Assembly: GCA_019203745.1 (NCBI GenBank)
Contig: CP078104.1
Span: forward strand, 2,330,501 to 2,394,500
DNA from: Chryseobacterium sp. E1
GTDB taxonomy: Bacteria > Bacteroidota > Bacteroidia > Flavobacteriales > Weeksellaceae
DNA length: 64,000 nucleotides
Direction: 5' to 3'
In this document: positions 32,012 through 43,202 of the stretch, in pieces
How positions within the stretch are numbered: position 1 is the first letter of the stretch
Layout of the letters: each line of letters opens with the position of its first letter
The notes under the pieces: generated by a model
Databases searched by the model: none
The model's input: only the letters and a program-made list of their open reading frames with translations
Told to the model about the DNA's origin: nothing
Position numbers and translations under genes: made by a program

Positions 32012-32796
32012 ATGGAAAGACCGCTTATTCTGGTTACTAATGATGATGGAATTACAGCTCCTGGAATCAGAAATCTGATCAGTTTTATGAACGAAATCGG
32101 GGAAGTAGTGGTAGTAGCCCCTAACTCTCCCCAAAGTGGTAAAGGCCACGCTATTACTATCAATTCTACGCTAACGAGGAAGTGACCCTTGATGGGCCAC
32201 AAACAGATTTTTCCTGCAGTGGAACTCCTGTAGACTGCGTAAAAATGGCTCTTGATAAAATCCTGAAAAGAAGACCCGATATTGTGGTTTCAGGGATTAA
32301 TCATGGTGCCAATTCGTCAATCAATGTTATTTATTCAGGAACGATGTCTGCAGCTGTAGAAGCAGGTGTGGAGGGAATTCCTGCGATTGGATTTTCATTG
32401 CTGGATTTCAGCTGGGAAGCAGATTTTACCCAGGCTAAAGACTATATTCAGAATATCGTAAGAAGAACTCTTGAAAACCCGATGCCGAAAGGAATCGTTC
32501 TGAATGTGAACATCCCGAAACTTCCTGCATCAGAAATAAAAGGGGTAAAAGTCTGCAAGCAGGCTCATGCCAAATGGGAAGAAAGCTTCGATGAGAGAAT
32601 AAACCCTCACGGGAAAAAATACTACTGGCTCACCGGGTATTTCAACAATATGGATGATTCTGAAGATGCAGATGAAACAGCATTGGCAAACGGATATATC
32701 TCTATTGTTCCTGTGAAGTTTGACCTTACAGCATATGAGTATATGAAAACGTTGGAAGAAGTAATGTCTTTTGACACGGTAAAGGAAGCCAAATAG
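32012..32796 (+). CDS. surE: 5'/3'-nucleotidase SurE
   Basis: Metal-dependent nucleoside monophosphatase, cytoplasmic; about 261 residues. Metal site RPLILVTNDDGITAPGI near the start; PNSPQSGKGHAITI; SGTPVDCVKMAL; VVSGINHGANSSINVIYSGT. One frameshift lies near 32172 at TACGCTAACG, between AITINSTL and EEVTLDGPQTDFSCSG. Followed by a terminator; single-gene transcript. Confidence 0.95.
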
Positions 32797-32822
32797 AACT
32801 ATTTATTCATTGGAAAAATAAT

Positions 32823-32858
32823 AAAGCGTGGAATTGATTTTCACGCTTTTGTTTTTTT
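32823..32858 (+). terminator. Terminator after surE
   Basis: Stem AAAGCGTG / CACGCTTT with an 11-nt loop, followed by GTTTTTTT, 26 bp after the surE stop. Confidence 0.8.
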
Positions 32859-32926
32859 AACTCCCGCTGATTGAGCAGATAACTCAGATCTTTGTGCTTT
32901 TAAAGGGTGTAGAGTTAACTTCCGGG

Positions 32927-34328
32927 TTAAAACAACACCTTATCTTCTTTTCTCAGTTCTTCCAGATAGCTTTTCTTATCATCTCTGTAAAAAAGGTTCA
33001 TCGTTTCAAATGGAATTAATTTAAGATCCTTATTGACGATATGAACACAGGATTTCTTCACGGCCCGTACATCAAAATCATGAGCATCCATAAAGTTCAT
33101 AATGATAATTCTGAACAGGTTATCGTAATCAAGGTCAGGTGCACAGACTTCAGGTAAACAGCATAATAACTGGTTCACCTTAGGTTTTACTTTATCTACA
33201 GAAATACCGGTGCTGAAAATGTCCAGCAGCTGCATATGCAAGCCCTGGTCCTGTTCGTACACAATGGTATTTCTTGATTCATTATTCAGAAGGTCTGCCG
33301 GATTGATATACCGGGTCAGGGAATGGTTTCCCCTGAAGTTTTAAAATATAGCCCATCGCCAAAGCATCCGGGTTACACGGAACAGGAATAATGTCGTCAG
33401 AATTCAGTAGAGGAAACTGATTGAGAATTTCCTGTCTCACCTCCGTCAATGTAATTTTCTCATGGGCAGAATCTTCCCTGTTGCGTCCGGCAATTTCTAC
33501 AGGCTGAAAGGTAATTCCTCGTACACATTTCTGTTGTAAAGCAAATTCAATGATTTTTCCTATTTCATCAATATTCTTTCCTTTTTGAAGAACAATCACC
33601 AATGTTGTGGAAAGGTTAAGTTCATTGAGCTTTTCAAGTGCTTTCATTCTTACTGACGTGAGATCTTTTCCTCTGAAATCTTCCAGAACTTCCGGTTTGA
33701 ATGAATCAAACTGTAGGTATACCTCAAACTCAGGGGTATAAGTGGCCAGCTTTTCAGCAAAACCAGGATCATTGGCAATCCTTATCCCATTGGTATTCAG
33801 CATGAGGTGTTTAATGGGTTTTGACTTGGCAATATCCATAATCTTGAAGAACTCAGGATGTATCGTAGGCTCTCCTCCACTGATCTGCACTACATCAGGC
33901 TCACCTTCGTTCTTTACAATGGTATCAAACATCGCCTCTATTTCTTCCAGGCTTCTGTGGCTTCCATAATGTGGTGATGACATGGCATAACAGGTAGGAC
34001 AGGTCAGGTTACAGCGATCTGTCACTTCTACTATCGAAAGACAGCTGTGCTGCTCATGATCTACACAGAGCCCACAGTCATAGGGGCAGCCGTATTCCAC
34101 ATCAGTACCGAAATGATAAGGCATTTCAGAGGCTTTGTTATAATTTCTGATGTTTTTGTAATACTGTACATCAGAGGCTATTTTTGTTTTGAAGAAACCA
34201 TGATCAGGACATCTTTTTGTCATAAAAACAGCTTCATCTTCTATAATGATCTTTGCTCCCACTCTTTTCAGACATTCGGGGCAAAGGCTTATCGTATAGT
34301 CGTAATAGGTATAATTTCTTACCGGCAT
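32927..34328 (-). CDS. Radical SAM protein of the tetraether-lipid-synthase-like (MJ0619/Tes, COG1964) family
   Basis: About 466 residues. N-terminal zinc-type segment YTISLCPECLKRVGAKIIIE and TKRCPDHGFF; then YGCPYDCGLCVDHEQHSCLS; then the radical SAM cluster VTDRCNLTCPTCYAMSS (C-x3-C-x2-C) and VQISGGEPTIHPEFF. This cysteine order is the one I know from archaeal Tes, which couples lipid tails. The C-terminal part has CVRGITFQPVEIAGRNRED. One frameshift lies near 33295. The substrate is not proven; a bacterial lipid or other substrate is possible. It is the third gene after the Lgt-like and small membrane genes. Confidence 0.8.
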
Positions 34329-34345
34329 AATGTAATTTTAAATCC

Positions 34346-34572
34346 TTATCCACAAATATATCCGCTGATCAGACCACAGATCAGAAGGCAGATCACAAAG
34401 GTCTGTATAAATTGTTTTCTGCTGAATTTTTGTCTCCTTTTCTTTCGTAAATCAGTTTTACAACAAAAGAAACAATAATGGAAACAAATAATGCCCCAAG
34501 GACCATTATTCCAACAAAGAAAATGACTATTCCTACCAGGCCTCCGGCTTCTAAAATGGTTAAAAATTTCAT
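34346..34572 (-). CDS. Small two-helix membrane protein between the Lgt-like and radical SAM genes
   Basis: About 75 residues. First helix LEAGGLVGIVIFFVGIMVLG continuing into VSIIVSFVVKLIYERK. As read, the frame ends after 59 codons at NNLYRPL. One extra base in the A run near 34440 gives RRQKFSRKQFIQTFVICLLI and then ICGLISGYICG, a second hydrophobic helix with a stop at 34346-34348, which I prefer. Its ATG overlaps the stop of the Lgt-like gene (ATGA), and it ends 17 bp before the radical SAM start. Function unknown. Confidence 0.6.
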
Positions 34573-35323
34573 CCTGAATATTTTAAATCTTGTGACTGGA
34601 TATTTTTAATAGTATAAATGTAATAAATAATTATACAAATACATACAATCTGAATAGTTCCGAGATTTCCTGCAATCTCTACCCTCGGTTTGATAAAATC
34701 AAGCAGGAATCTGAATGTAAAATAGTTCAGCATAAATACCTGAAAAAGAAAACCTGAATGGTATTTTTTCCGGTACTGAATGTATTTCAGGCAGCCCCAT
34801 AGAACTATTAAAAACTTATTTCATACAATGCAACCGGATGGCGCAGATATTGATCACCCAAATGCATCCCGAAAACCGAATCTGTAGGCAAACCATAAGT
34901 TTCTTCATAAATCCCTGTAAGAAAGCAACCGATTCTTCCGATAATGATAGCAAGCATCAGAGGAAAAACAATAAGGTCACCCGTGCTTTCCTTATGATGA
35001 ACTATTTTTTTGGCAAATTCCACACCAAGCAGCCCGAAAGCCAATCCGCCCACAATTGTATTGCTGGACCAGAATTTCTGAAAGCTGAAATCTTCAAACA
35101 TCATATACGGATTTTCCAGATTTCCGATCAGTTTGGAGCCCAGCAAAGCTCCGGCCGTAGCTCCTATCAGAACAGCAGCAGAAGTATTGAAAGACAGCTT
35201 TTCTTTTGATTTTCGTTTAAGATAAAAATAATACCGCATACCTATAAACATTCCAACCGCCTCAAAAATAGGATGGGCAAGAATTGTTTTACCGAAAATA
35301 TGAAAGGTAACAGGAAAATCCAT
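34569..35323 (-). CDS. Prolipoprotein diacylglyceryl transferase-like (Lgt family, possibly a divergent paralogue)
   Basis: About 251 residues with seven or so helices. Known Lgt moves diacylglycerol from phosphatidylglycerol to the lipobox Cys. Here: [71 protein letters not shown], and near the end [11 protein letters not shown]. The G-R-I-G element is present. The H-G-G-L element of classical Lgt is replaced by VGGL, and the Asn-Glu after GRIGxF is not standard, so it may be a paralogue. One frameshift lies near 34817. Translationally coupled to the next gene. Confidence 0.78.
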
Positions 35324-35384
35324 GGGTTCAAAAATAATCCATTTGAGATTATTTACTACCTTTATTCTGATAAATAATTACAAA

Positions 35385-36424
35385 ATGCGTATAGAATATG
35401 ACATAAAACTGGGGTTCAAGGATGTAATGTTCCGCCCTAAACGTTCAACATTAAAGTCCCGTTCAGAAGTAGATCTGGAAAGGGAGTTTATTTTCAAGCA
35501 TACCCGGAAGAAATGGAAAGGAGTTCCTGTGATCGCTGCTAATATGGATACTGTAGGAACTTTTGAAATGGCAGTAGAGCTGGCAAAAGACAAGATCATC
35601 ACAGCAATTCATAAACATTATACTCCTGAAGAATGGAGCTGTTTTCTGGACAGCCAGCCGGAAAATATTCATCAGTATATTGCCTTAAGTACGGGAACCG
35701 GAAAGGCAGATGAAGAAAAATCCGGACAATCCTCGAAAAGCACCCGAAAATTGAGTTTCTCTGTATAGATGTAGCCAATGGCTATTCTGAGCATTTCGTT
35801 GAATTTGTGAAGAAAGCAAGGGCGAATTTTCCTGACAAAGTTATTATTGCAGGAAATGTAGTTACGGGGGAAATGGTAGAAGAACTGCTTTTAGTAGGTG
35901 CCGATATCATTAAAGTTGGAATCGGCCCAGGGTCAGTATGTACAACCCGTGTAAAAACCGGAGTAGGTTATCCGCAATTGTCTGCTATTATTGAATGTTC
36001 GGATGCTGCTCATGGTCTGGGAGGCCATATCATTGCTGACGGAGGATGTAAGGTACCGGGAGATGTGGCAAAAGCTTTCGGAGGGGGTGCTGATTTTGTG
36101 ATGCTGGGCGGTATGTTTGCCGGCCATGATGAAAGCGGAGGCGAAATGATTGAAGAAAACGGAAAGAAATACCGTCTTTTCTATGGGATGAGTTCGAAAA
36201 CAGCCATGGATAAACATTCCGGAGGTGTGGCAGAATACCGGGCTTCTGAAGGAAAAACGGTAAAGGTAGCTTATAAAGGGCCGGTATCAGAAACGGTAAA
36301 AGACATTCTGGGAGGTGTACGTTCTACCTGTACCTACGTAGGAGCTTCCAAGCTTAAAGAGCTTTCTAAAAGAACAACATTTATAAGGGTTCAGGAACAG
36401 GAAAATCAGGTATTCAAAGATTAA
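35385..36424 (+). CDS. guaC: GMP reductase
   Basis: Converts GMP to IMP with NADPH. About 346 residues from [20 protein letters not shown]; an upstream in-frame ATG at 35322 is not likely. IMPDH/GMPR barrel: [30 protein letters not shown], then [20 protein letters not shown] with the catalytic Cys, [19 protein letters not shown], and [16 protein letters not shown], which favours GMPR over IMPDH (no CBS domains). One break near 35722 at a C run. Divergent from the Lgt-like gene, with 61 bp between. Confidence 0.95.
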
Positions 36425-36430
36425 AATAAC

Positions 36431-36470
36431 AATAAAAAGCCTTTTGACATTTTTCAAAAGGCTTTTTATT
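36431..36470. terminator. Bidirectional terminator between guaC and the DUF6056-like gene
   Basis: Perfect 17-bp stem AATAAAAAGCCTTTTGA / TCAAAAGGCTTTTTATT with a short loop. The minus-strand stop codon at 36466-36468 lies inside the hairpin. Confidence 0.85.
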
Positions 36471-37778
36471 TTGTTCTGATATATTTCTTTTTAAAGTATT
36501 TTTGAAGCTGATCATTTACAAAAGTCGGCCCCTCCTTTTCAGAAGCCATTTCACTAAAATACAGCACTCCCGGGATAGTTTTTACTTTATCAACGACAAC
36601 AGAGTCTCCGGATGAACTTTTAATGATATTTATCCTTTCGTCCACCTCTCTTTCATATTCTTTCAGATCTGTAGTAAATAGTTCTGCAGCAATATTGGCC
36701 ATGTTAAAATCAATATTAAAATATGCATATCTTTCCGGAAAAATTTTCATTTCGGGAAGAAAAATAATGATAAGTGAAACCCACCAAAATTGTTTAATCT
36801 TCTCAAATTTAAATATGACTAATAATGAAAAAGTGATAAGAAAATAAAACAGTATGCTTTCAAACTGCCTTGCAATAGAATTGAGTATATACCCTGTAAA
36901 AAGCAAAGGGATTAAGGAAACAGCCCAGGCTAAAGCCGCTTTTTCAAAAGTTATTTTCTGAGCAATACTTTTTAGCTCTTTTTCAAAAACCTTGATAAAT
37001 AATGGAATAACAATAAGAGCCTTAAAAGCAATATACAGAGTATTGACTCCAAAAAGTGCCATTCTCTTCAGCCATTTTGCCAATCCGCTTTCTGCTTCTC
37101 CCATCCTGTTAAAATTTCCCGGAGCAAGAAAACTTACAAGCAAAAAGAAGGTTCGAAGAGTAGAAAAATAAGATTCTGCTTATTCCGGTTCCGGTAATAG
37201 AAGACCATCAGTACCCCTGAAGAATCAGTGCTAAAATCTCATTAGATCCCATTAGAAGTACAATCAGGAATAACGAGAGAAAAAGCCATATTTTCTTCCC
37301 TGAATCTTTATTTTTTTAACGAAATAAAGCAACAAGCCTGATAAAATAGCAGGCATAAAATAGATATTGGCCCCTGCAACCCAGTAATAATGTTCCGGAA
37401 TACTGATCAGAAGCAACGTATAGAAGAAAAAAAGCATAAAACTTTTCTTTAATGCTTCTCCTGATGAATTTCTGAAATAGGCTTTAAAATTAAGTGCAGA
37501 GACTCCAATAAACGAAAGCACTAAAAAGACGGGATAAACTTTTGGAAGGATGTCACTCCTGTCATAAGAAACAGGATTAAGCATATTCATGGTGTATCCG
37601 AAATATCTCCCTCCCCATGTCATGTAGGTATTGATAAAATTTCCCCACAGGCCATATTCACGGGTTCCGTAGGAGGCCATATAATCATCGGTCTGGTATA
37701 CATTAAACAAGCTAATATAAACCAGACCGATGAATAGTATAACTGATAAGAATAATACTATATTCTGTACTTTTTCAT
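36466..37778 (-). CDS. Multi-spanning membrane protein, DUF6056-like
   Basis: About 437 residues, ten or so helices. Near the N-terminus, after the first helix (VILFIGLVYISLFNVYQTDD), comes YQTDDYMASYGTREYG and TYMTWGGRYFGYTMNM; the acidic D-D and G-R-Y-F in the first loop recall GT-C-type and DUF6056 proteins. Then SIPEHYYWVAGANIYFMPAI, LVSFLAPGNFNRMGE, and a C-terminal periplasmic part ending QKYFKKKYIRTK. Breaks lie near 37755, 37315 and 37150-37260. It starts 3 bp after fabG. Role unknown; possibly surface glycan. Confidence 0.65.
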
Positions 37779-37781
37779 TTT

Positions 37782-38525
37782 CTAAGTTAACATTCCACCG
37801 TCAACGTTTAACGTCTGCCCGGTAATGTATGCTGACATTTCGCTTCCTAAGAATACACACGCATTGGCGATATCTGCAGGCTGCCCTCCTCTTTTCATCG
37901 GAATTTCTTCTCTCCATCCCTGAACTGTTTTTTCATCCAGAACAGCAGTCATTTCAGTTTCAATAAATCCTGGTGCAATCGCATTACATCTGATATTTCT
38001 TGATCCCAGTTCTAATGCAACAGATTTTGTAAATCCTATTACACCTGCTTTAGATGCTGCATAGTTTGCCTGTCCTGCATTTCCTTTTACCCCTACTACA
38101 GAAGTCATATTGATGATTGATCCTGATCTTGCCTTCATCATCGGCTTGATCACTGCTTTTGTAAGGTTGAAAACAGAGTCCAGGTTTACTTTGATCACTT
38201 TATCCCAGTCTTCTTTAGACATTCTCAAGAGCAGGTTATCTTTCGTAATCCCCGCATTATTTACCAAAATATCGATCTGCCCAAACTCAGCCATTACTTC
38301 ATCCACCAACTTCTGGGCTGCATCATAATCTGATGCGTCAGACTGATATCCTTTGATCTGGGTTACAGAACTTAAAGCTGCTTCTAATTCTTTAGCTTTG
38401 TCTACAGAGCCGGCATAGGTAAATGCTACTTTTGCTCCCTGCTGGGCAAACATTTCAGCGATCCCTTTTCCGATTCCTCTTGTAGCTCCGGTAATTAGTG
38501 CTACTTTTCCTTCTAATATTCTCAT
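37782..38525 (-). CDS. fabG: 3-oxoacyl-[acyl-carrier-protein] reductase
   Basis: NADPH-dependent second step of fatty-acid elongation. Intact, 247 residues. Rossmann motif ALITGATRGIGKGIAEM, NNAG in DILVNNAGITKDNLLLRM, catalytic Ser in INMTSVVGVKG, Tyr and Lys in QANYAASKAGVIGFTK, and the FabG ending GQTLNVDGGM. A TATCTTTG box (minus, 38618-38625) marks a likely promoter with an 86-nt leader. The next gene starts 3 bp after the stop. Confidence 0.95.
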   Translation of the reverse strand: MRILEGKVALITGATRGIGKGIAEMFAQQGAKVAFTYAGSVDKAKELEAALSSVTQIKGYQSDASDYDAAQKLVDEVMAEFGQIDILVNNAGITKDNLLLRMSKEDWDKVIKVNLDSVFNLTKAVIKPMMKARSGSIINMTSVVGVKGNAGQANYAASKAGVIGFTKSVALELGSRNIRCNAIAPGFIETEMTAVLDEKTVQGWREEIPMKRGGQPADIANACVFLGSEMSAYITGQTLNVDGGMLT

Positions 38526-38693
38526 ATCTATTGATAATTATTTCTTTATAACTCATTCAGCTTGTGACAGCTGACTCATTCAATATTTATAATTCCTATC
38601 CGGAATTAAACGGTTTGCAAAGATATTATAAATTGTTATTCAACCCATTTAAATCGTTAAAATACTAAAATTTTTTGATGAATTTATTCCATT

Positions 38694-40206
38694 TTAGTGA
38701 AGCCGGGCCGTGTTATTTTTAAATCTTGTGAAATAAATAAAGTCTGATTTTTTATTTTTATCCAGTTTCAATACTTCTTTCTGCCACAAAAACTCATCAT
38801 AAACAATCTCCTTCAATGGTTCATGCTGAAAGTTAGAAACCCCATATTTTCCTCCTTTTTTACCACAATTTCATTTTCAAAATTGCCAAACGTAATGATA
38901 TCTTCGTAGATGAACGGTACAATTACCGTTCCTTTTCCATTAAGAATACCATAAAAATTATCTGAATTTCTGCAGACAAGAGGTTTTGAATATTCATTGA
39001 GAAAATTGAAATAATCAGTTTCTTCATCTTTGATTAAGCTTATATTTTTAAGCTCTGTCATCGATTGATTGGCTGCTGAAAATCTGTAATAGGTATTCCC
39101 TTTAAGCATAATAAGACCTTCAGGATAAAAGCCAAGGATATTCGCCTCTTCGTCTATGATATTTTTTAAATCCTTATCCAGAAATTTTTCTTCATTTCCT
39201 TTTTTGAGATAAATAAAATCTTTTCCCGAAACGGTAAAGTTTCTGATAAAATCATATTCCTGAGGAAAAATCATATTTCCCTGCAAATCAATAATTCCGG
39301 ATTTGTGTGATTTTTCGTTGTATACACTGAAAAGATTATTGAAAAGAGGATTCAGGTATTTAAAATGATTGGGATAAAGCTTTCCGTCTTTCTTATGAAA
39401 AACCGTTGTTGTATTGTTTTTAACAAGATAAATATATTCTTTCTTTCCAAAATATTCCGGTGTGATCTCTTTGTAAATTTCGTCAGCAATTGTATTTTCT
39501 TCCGTGTCAATGAGACCATATTTTCCGGTACCCTTATTTTTCGTAATCAGATAGGGATATGCATTAATATCTACCACCTGCTTTGAAAATTTATGCAGGG
39601 TCTGTCCGTTTATTCCTATAATTTCATATTGCCCGTCTTCATTTAAAATAAGGGCTCTATCCTCTTCAAAACTGTAATCTTTTTTAAATTCCCGGTCGCT
39701 AATTTGCTTCCCGTTAAAGTCATAGAGGAACCATTTTTTATTTTTCAAAACAAAAATCTGTTCTTTCCGGAGAAGCGGATTTTATCGGAATCCGGAATGA
39801 TTTCTTTTCCATTATAGTCATACAGAATTTCTTTTCCTGATCTTGAAGCAATGATCCGTTCCTTACTCCACCATGGTGTATCGAATTCCTGAACATCCAG
39901 CGGAATGAGCTCATTCCCTTTCTCATCAATCACAGCAGATTGTCTCTTATTCCCTGTTTCTGAGTAAAGAATAAACCTGTTTTTAAAAGCGTGTAAAATA
40001 CTGGTTTTGTAGGCAGCCTCAAAGGTAACAGTACCCAATGAATCTACAATTCCCTGTTTTTTTAAAGCCGGGTCATAAGCTACTCCGTATCCGTCTGAAT
40101 AGGAACTGACCTCTTTTCCTGTTTTTTTAGACAGGATAACTTTCATATATTGGTTAGTCTGCCCTGCACAGACTGCAGAACACAATACAAAAATTAGTTT
40201 TTTCAA
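38694..40206 (-). CDS. WG-repeat-containing exported protein
   Basis: About 503 residues. Signal peptide MKKLIFVLCSAVCAGQ. The body is a series of degenerate WG-type repeats, each with a Gly-Lys-Tyr-Gly-Leu-Ile-Asp or similar core: KKQGIVDSLGTVTFEAAY, NKKWFLYDFNGKQI, TGKYGLIDTEENTIADEIY, SHKSGIIDLQGNMIFPQEYD, DNFYGILNGKGTVIVPFIYE. The corrected tail is KGGKYGVSNFQHEPLKEIVY and then FKNNTARLH. Breaks lie near 39748 and 38855. The repeat is likely a beta-hairpin array for protein contact; the target is unknown. It starts 6 bp downstream of rsmI. Confidence 0.78.
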
Positions 40207-40212
40207 TGAAAA

Positions 40213-40886
40213 TCAAATAGAATTATTGACAATAAGAACGATCTCTCCCTTTAAAGTTTTGGTTTTGGAAAATTCAATTAACTCATTGATTGTTCCCCGT
40301 TTGGTTTCTTCAAATTTTTAGAAATCTCACGGCTTAAGCTCGCTTTGGTTTCTTCACCAAAGAATTCCTTGATCTGTTCCAGTGTTGTATTGATCTTATG
40401 GGGACTTTCGTAAAGGACGATTGTTTTCTTTTCTTCTGCAAGCTGCTTCAGTTTTGTCTGTCTTCCTTTCTTCTGCGGCAAAAATCCGGCAAACAGGAAT
40501 TCATTATTCGGAAGTCCTGATACTACAAGGGCAGGAATCAGAGCGGTTGCTCCGGGCAGGCATATCATTTCGATAGCATTATCGGCTCCGGCTTTTGCGA
40601 GTAAATACCCGGGATCGGAAATTCCGGGAGTTCCGGCATCGGTAATAATAGCGATATTCTGGCCGTTTTTAAGGTCTGTGATCACTTTCTCGGTTGCCTG
40701 ATGCTCATTATGCAGATGATAAGATTTCAGAGGCTTGGAGATTTCAAAATGTTTTAGAAGTATTCCGGAAGTTCTGGTATCTTCACATAAAATATAATCT
40801 ACTTCTTTCAGGACGTTTACAGCCCTGAACGTCATATCTTCCAGGTTCCCGACAGGTGTGGGAACAAAATATAGGATTCCGCTCAA
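40213..40886 (-). CDS. rsmI: 16S rRNA (cytidine(1402)-2'-O)-methyltransferase
   Basis: Methylates the ribose of C1402 in 16S rRNA with S-adenosylmethionine. About 224 residues. Tetrapyrrole-methylase fold: LYFVPTPVGNLEDMTFRAV, DYILCEDTRTSGILLKHF, SYHLHNEHQ, AIITDAGTPGISDPGYLL, CLPGATALIPALVVSGLP, and VLYESPHKINTTLEQI. The corrected end is RGTINELIEFSKTKTLKGE and then IVLIVNNSI, stop at 40213-40215. One break near 40315. It lies 2 bp from the end of the acidic repeat gene and 6 bp before the WG-repeat gene. Confidence 0.93.
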
Positions 40887-40888
40887 AA

Positions 40889-42327
40889 TTATAAGAATTT
40901 ATTTTCCACCAATATCCAAAGTCGCTGGGCATATTCATCCACCTTATTCCATTTTCTGTCGTAGTAAAGGTCACTCAGGTATTCTTTGGCTTCCTCAAGT
41001 GTTTTGAATTGGTTCAGCTGGGCCACTGTATCATTAAGATCTGCCTGGCTTCCTTCAAACAGCATTTTGGAGAAGGCAATTCTGTCATTCAGATCCAGTT
41101 TAAACTCCGGTTTCTGTTTTTCAGCCTCCATAAACTGGGTTGGAATATTTGATTTAAGGATGCTTCCGGTATCTTCCTTTACAGCGGCCGGCTGGCTCTC
41201 CTGAGAAGGGATTTCTCTTTCCAGAGGATCATCATAAAAAGTGACTGAACTGCTTTCAATCCTTTGATATTGGCTAATTTTATTTTTTTCTCCTGCTGAT
41301 AAGCTTCTAAATTTTCAAAGCTTTCGTCAGAAGGATGTTTTTCTGTTTCTTCAGGAACAGGTTTATCAATTTCAACAATTTTTCTCCTGTCATAGACTTC
41401 AGCGAGAACATTTTCTTCTTTTTCCCTTCTTCTGAATGGTCATTTTTGATATCATTCAGAATATGTTCTACATTGGAAGTATCCGTAGCCATTTCCCCTG
41501 ATCTATTGAGATGTTTGAAATAAACTGCTCTTCATCTTCCTCAATCAGCATTTCATCATCCAGCATTTCTGTATCAAAAATACTCGGAATGGTTTCTTTA
41601 ACTGTATTTTCTTTTACCTCATTTACGACTGCAAAATCGGTTTCATTTTCTTTTGTTTCAGCATTTTCTTCATCATCACGGTCTATTTCATTCAGCTGAT
41701 TGCTGAAAATCACTTCCTCTTCCGTCACATCATTACTGAACATATCTTCATTGATATCTTCATCAGAATCAGGAGCAGAATCCGCAAGAATTTTCTCTTC
41801 ATCCACAAAGTTGAGAAGAGCTCCGTCAGGGTTTTCTACAACTTCTTTTTCTTCAATTTCGTTCAACTGGTTATTAAACACAGCTTCTTCTTCCGTAATT
41901 TCATTGGGATTGGTTTGTTCCTGAGTATTTTCCACCGTTTCTTCCACGGAGTTTTCTTCCACAAAATTTATGATATTCTCATGGAATTCATTTTCAACAA
42001 TTTCATTCAGCTGGTTATTAAAAATGGCTTCTTCTTCAGATCTGTCTTCAAAAATCTCATTTTCATCAATCTCATTAAGTTCATTATTGAAGATGGCTTC
42101 TTCCTCTGTAACCTCATTGCCGGAATCATGATATTCTCCTTCTCCCGAAGCAAAAGAAATATGCTGATGTTCGAATACTGTGCCGGATCTTCTGCCACAA
42201 AGTACTCCATATTTTTTTCCAGAAGTTTCAAAAAAGAAATCCTGTTAGCAAGCTCATCTACAAGATCCTGCTTGGAAAGTAATTCGTCTACGTTATTTAT
42301 TTTGTCCAGATTATCAATGATATTCAT
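40889..42327 (-). CDS. Acidic repeat protein of unknown function
   Basis: About 478 residues, strongly acidic in the middle. N-terminus MNIIDNLDKINNVDELLSKQ and KLLEKNMEYFVAEDPAQYS, followed by four imperfect repeats: EVTEEEAIFNNELNEIDEN, RSEEEAIFNNQLNEIVEN, EITEEEAVFNNQLNEIEEK, DVTEEEVIFSNQLNEIDRD (about 42113, 42045, 41910 and 41735 downwards). A conserved-looking C-terminus follows: LNDRIAFSKMLFEGSQADLN, EAKEYLSDLYYDRKWN. Breaks lie near 42160, 41500, 41305 and 41140-41250. No signal peptide; cytoplasmic. I do not recognise a function. It leads the rsmI/WG transcript. Confidence 0.6.
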
Positions 42328-42432
42328 GGATTCAAAAAAATCTTTTCCTTTAAATCTTGGATATTCTGCATAATAAGATTCTTATTAAAATTGCTTACTT
42401 TTGATGTTAAAAATATACGGCTAATTTAACAA

Positions 42433-43019
42433 ATGTTTTTAGAAAATACAATTAATCATTCCAAACAAAGTGGTTGGATGGAAGTGATTTGTGGCTCTAT
42501 GTTTTCCGGTAAAACAGAGGAATTGATCCGCAGATTGCGAAGGGCAGAAATGGCAGGACAGAATGTAGAAATTTTTAAACCGAAACTGGATATCCGGTAT
42601 TCTGAAGAGGACGTGGTTTCTCATAATCAGAACAAAATACGCAGTACCGCAGTAGATAATCCGAATGAAATTCTTCTGCTGGCCTCCAATTGTGATGTGG
42701 TAGGAATAGATGAAGCCCAGTTTTTTGATGAAAGCATTGTTGATATTGCCAACCAGCTTGCCAACAGCGGAATAAGAGTTGTGATTGCAGGATTGGATAT
42801 GGACTTTTTGGGCCGTCCTTTCGGACCAATGCCGAATTTGATGGCTACTGCCGAATATGTTACAAAAGTGCATGCTATTTGTAAGAGAACAGGTAATCTT
42901 GCCAATTATTCTATGAGAACTTCCCAGGAAATGATCTTGTTGAGCTTGGGGAAACTGAAAGCTATGAAGCAGTAAGCCGCAGGGTATTTATTGATGAAGT
43001 GCTTTCAAAAAGAAAGTAA
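42433..43019 (+). CDS. tdk: Thymidine kinase
   Basis: Phosphorylates thymidine with ATP (salvage of dTMP). About 195 residues, class II type. P-loop [18 protein letters not shown] at about residues 18-35, then [13 protein letters not shown] (Walker B, catalytic Glu) and [18 protein letters not shown]. Zinc-type Cys in HAICKRTGN. The corrected end [18 protein letters not shown] then [11 protein letters not shown] gives the stop at 43017-43019; one break near 42935. TACTTTTG at 42396-42403 is an exact -7 box. Divergent from the acidic repeat gene. Confidence 0.94.
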
Positions 43020-43202
43020 TTGATAAAAAAGCTGAATACAGCAATTATAAAATAGATTTACATTATATAAAATGAAAAGCGGAAAAGCACTGTTGAAGCA
43101 TTTCAAAAAAGAGTAAATTGGCTTGATATCATTGAGTCTGTATGATCTTTTTGGAATTTGCCTGTTGCTGTTTCGCCTAAAAATAAAGCAGAAAGGGTAC
43201 CA

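Noticed and set aside
34346..34354. Perfect DnaA box TTATCCACA
   Set aside because: Single copy over the end of the small membrane gene, with no neighbouring boxes; chance is likely.
42439..42905. Several minus-strand frames opposite tdk
   Set aside because: Antisense shadows; the plus strand carries all thymidine kinase motifs.
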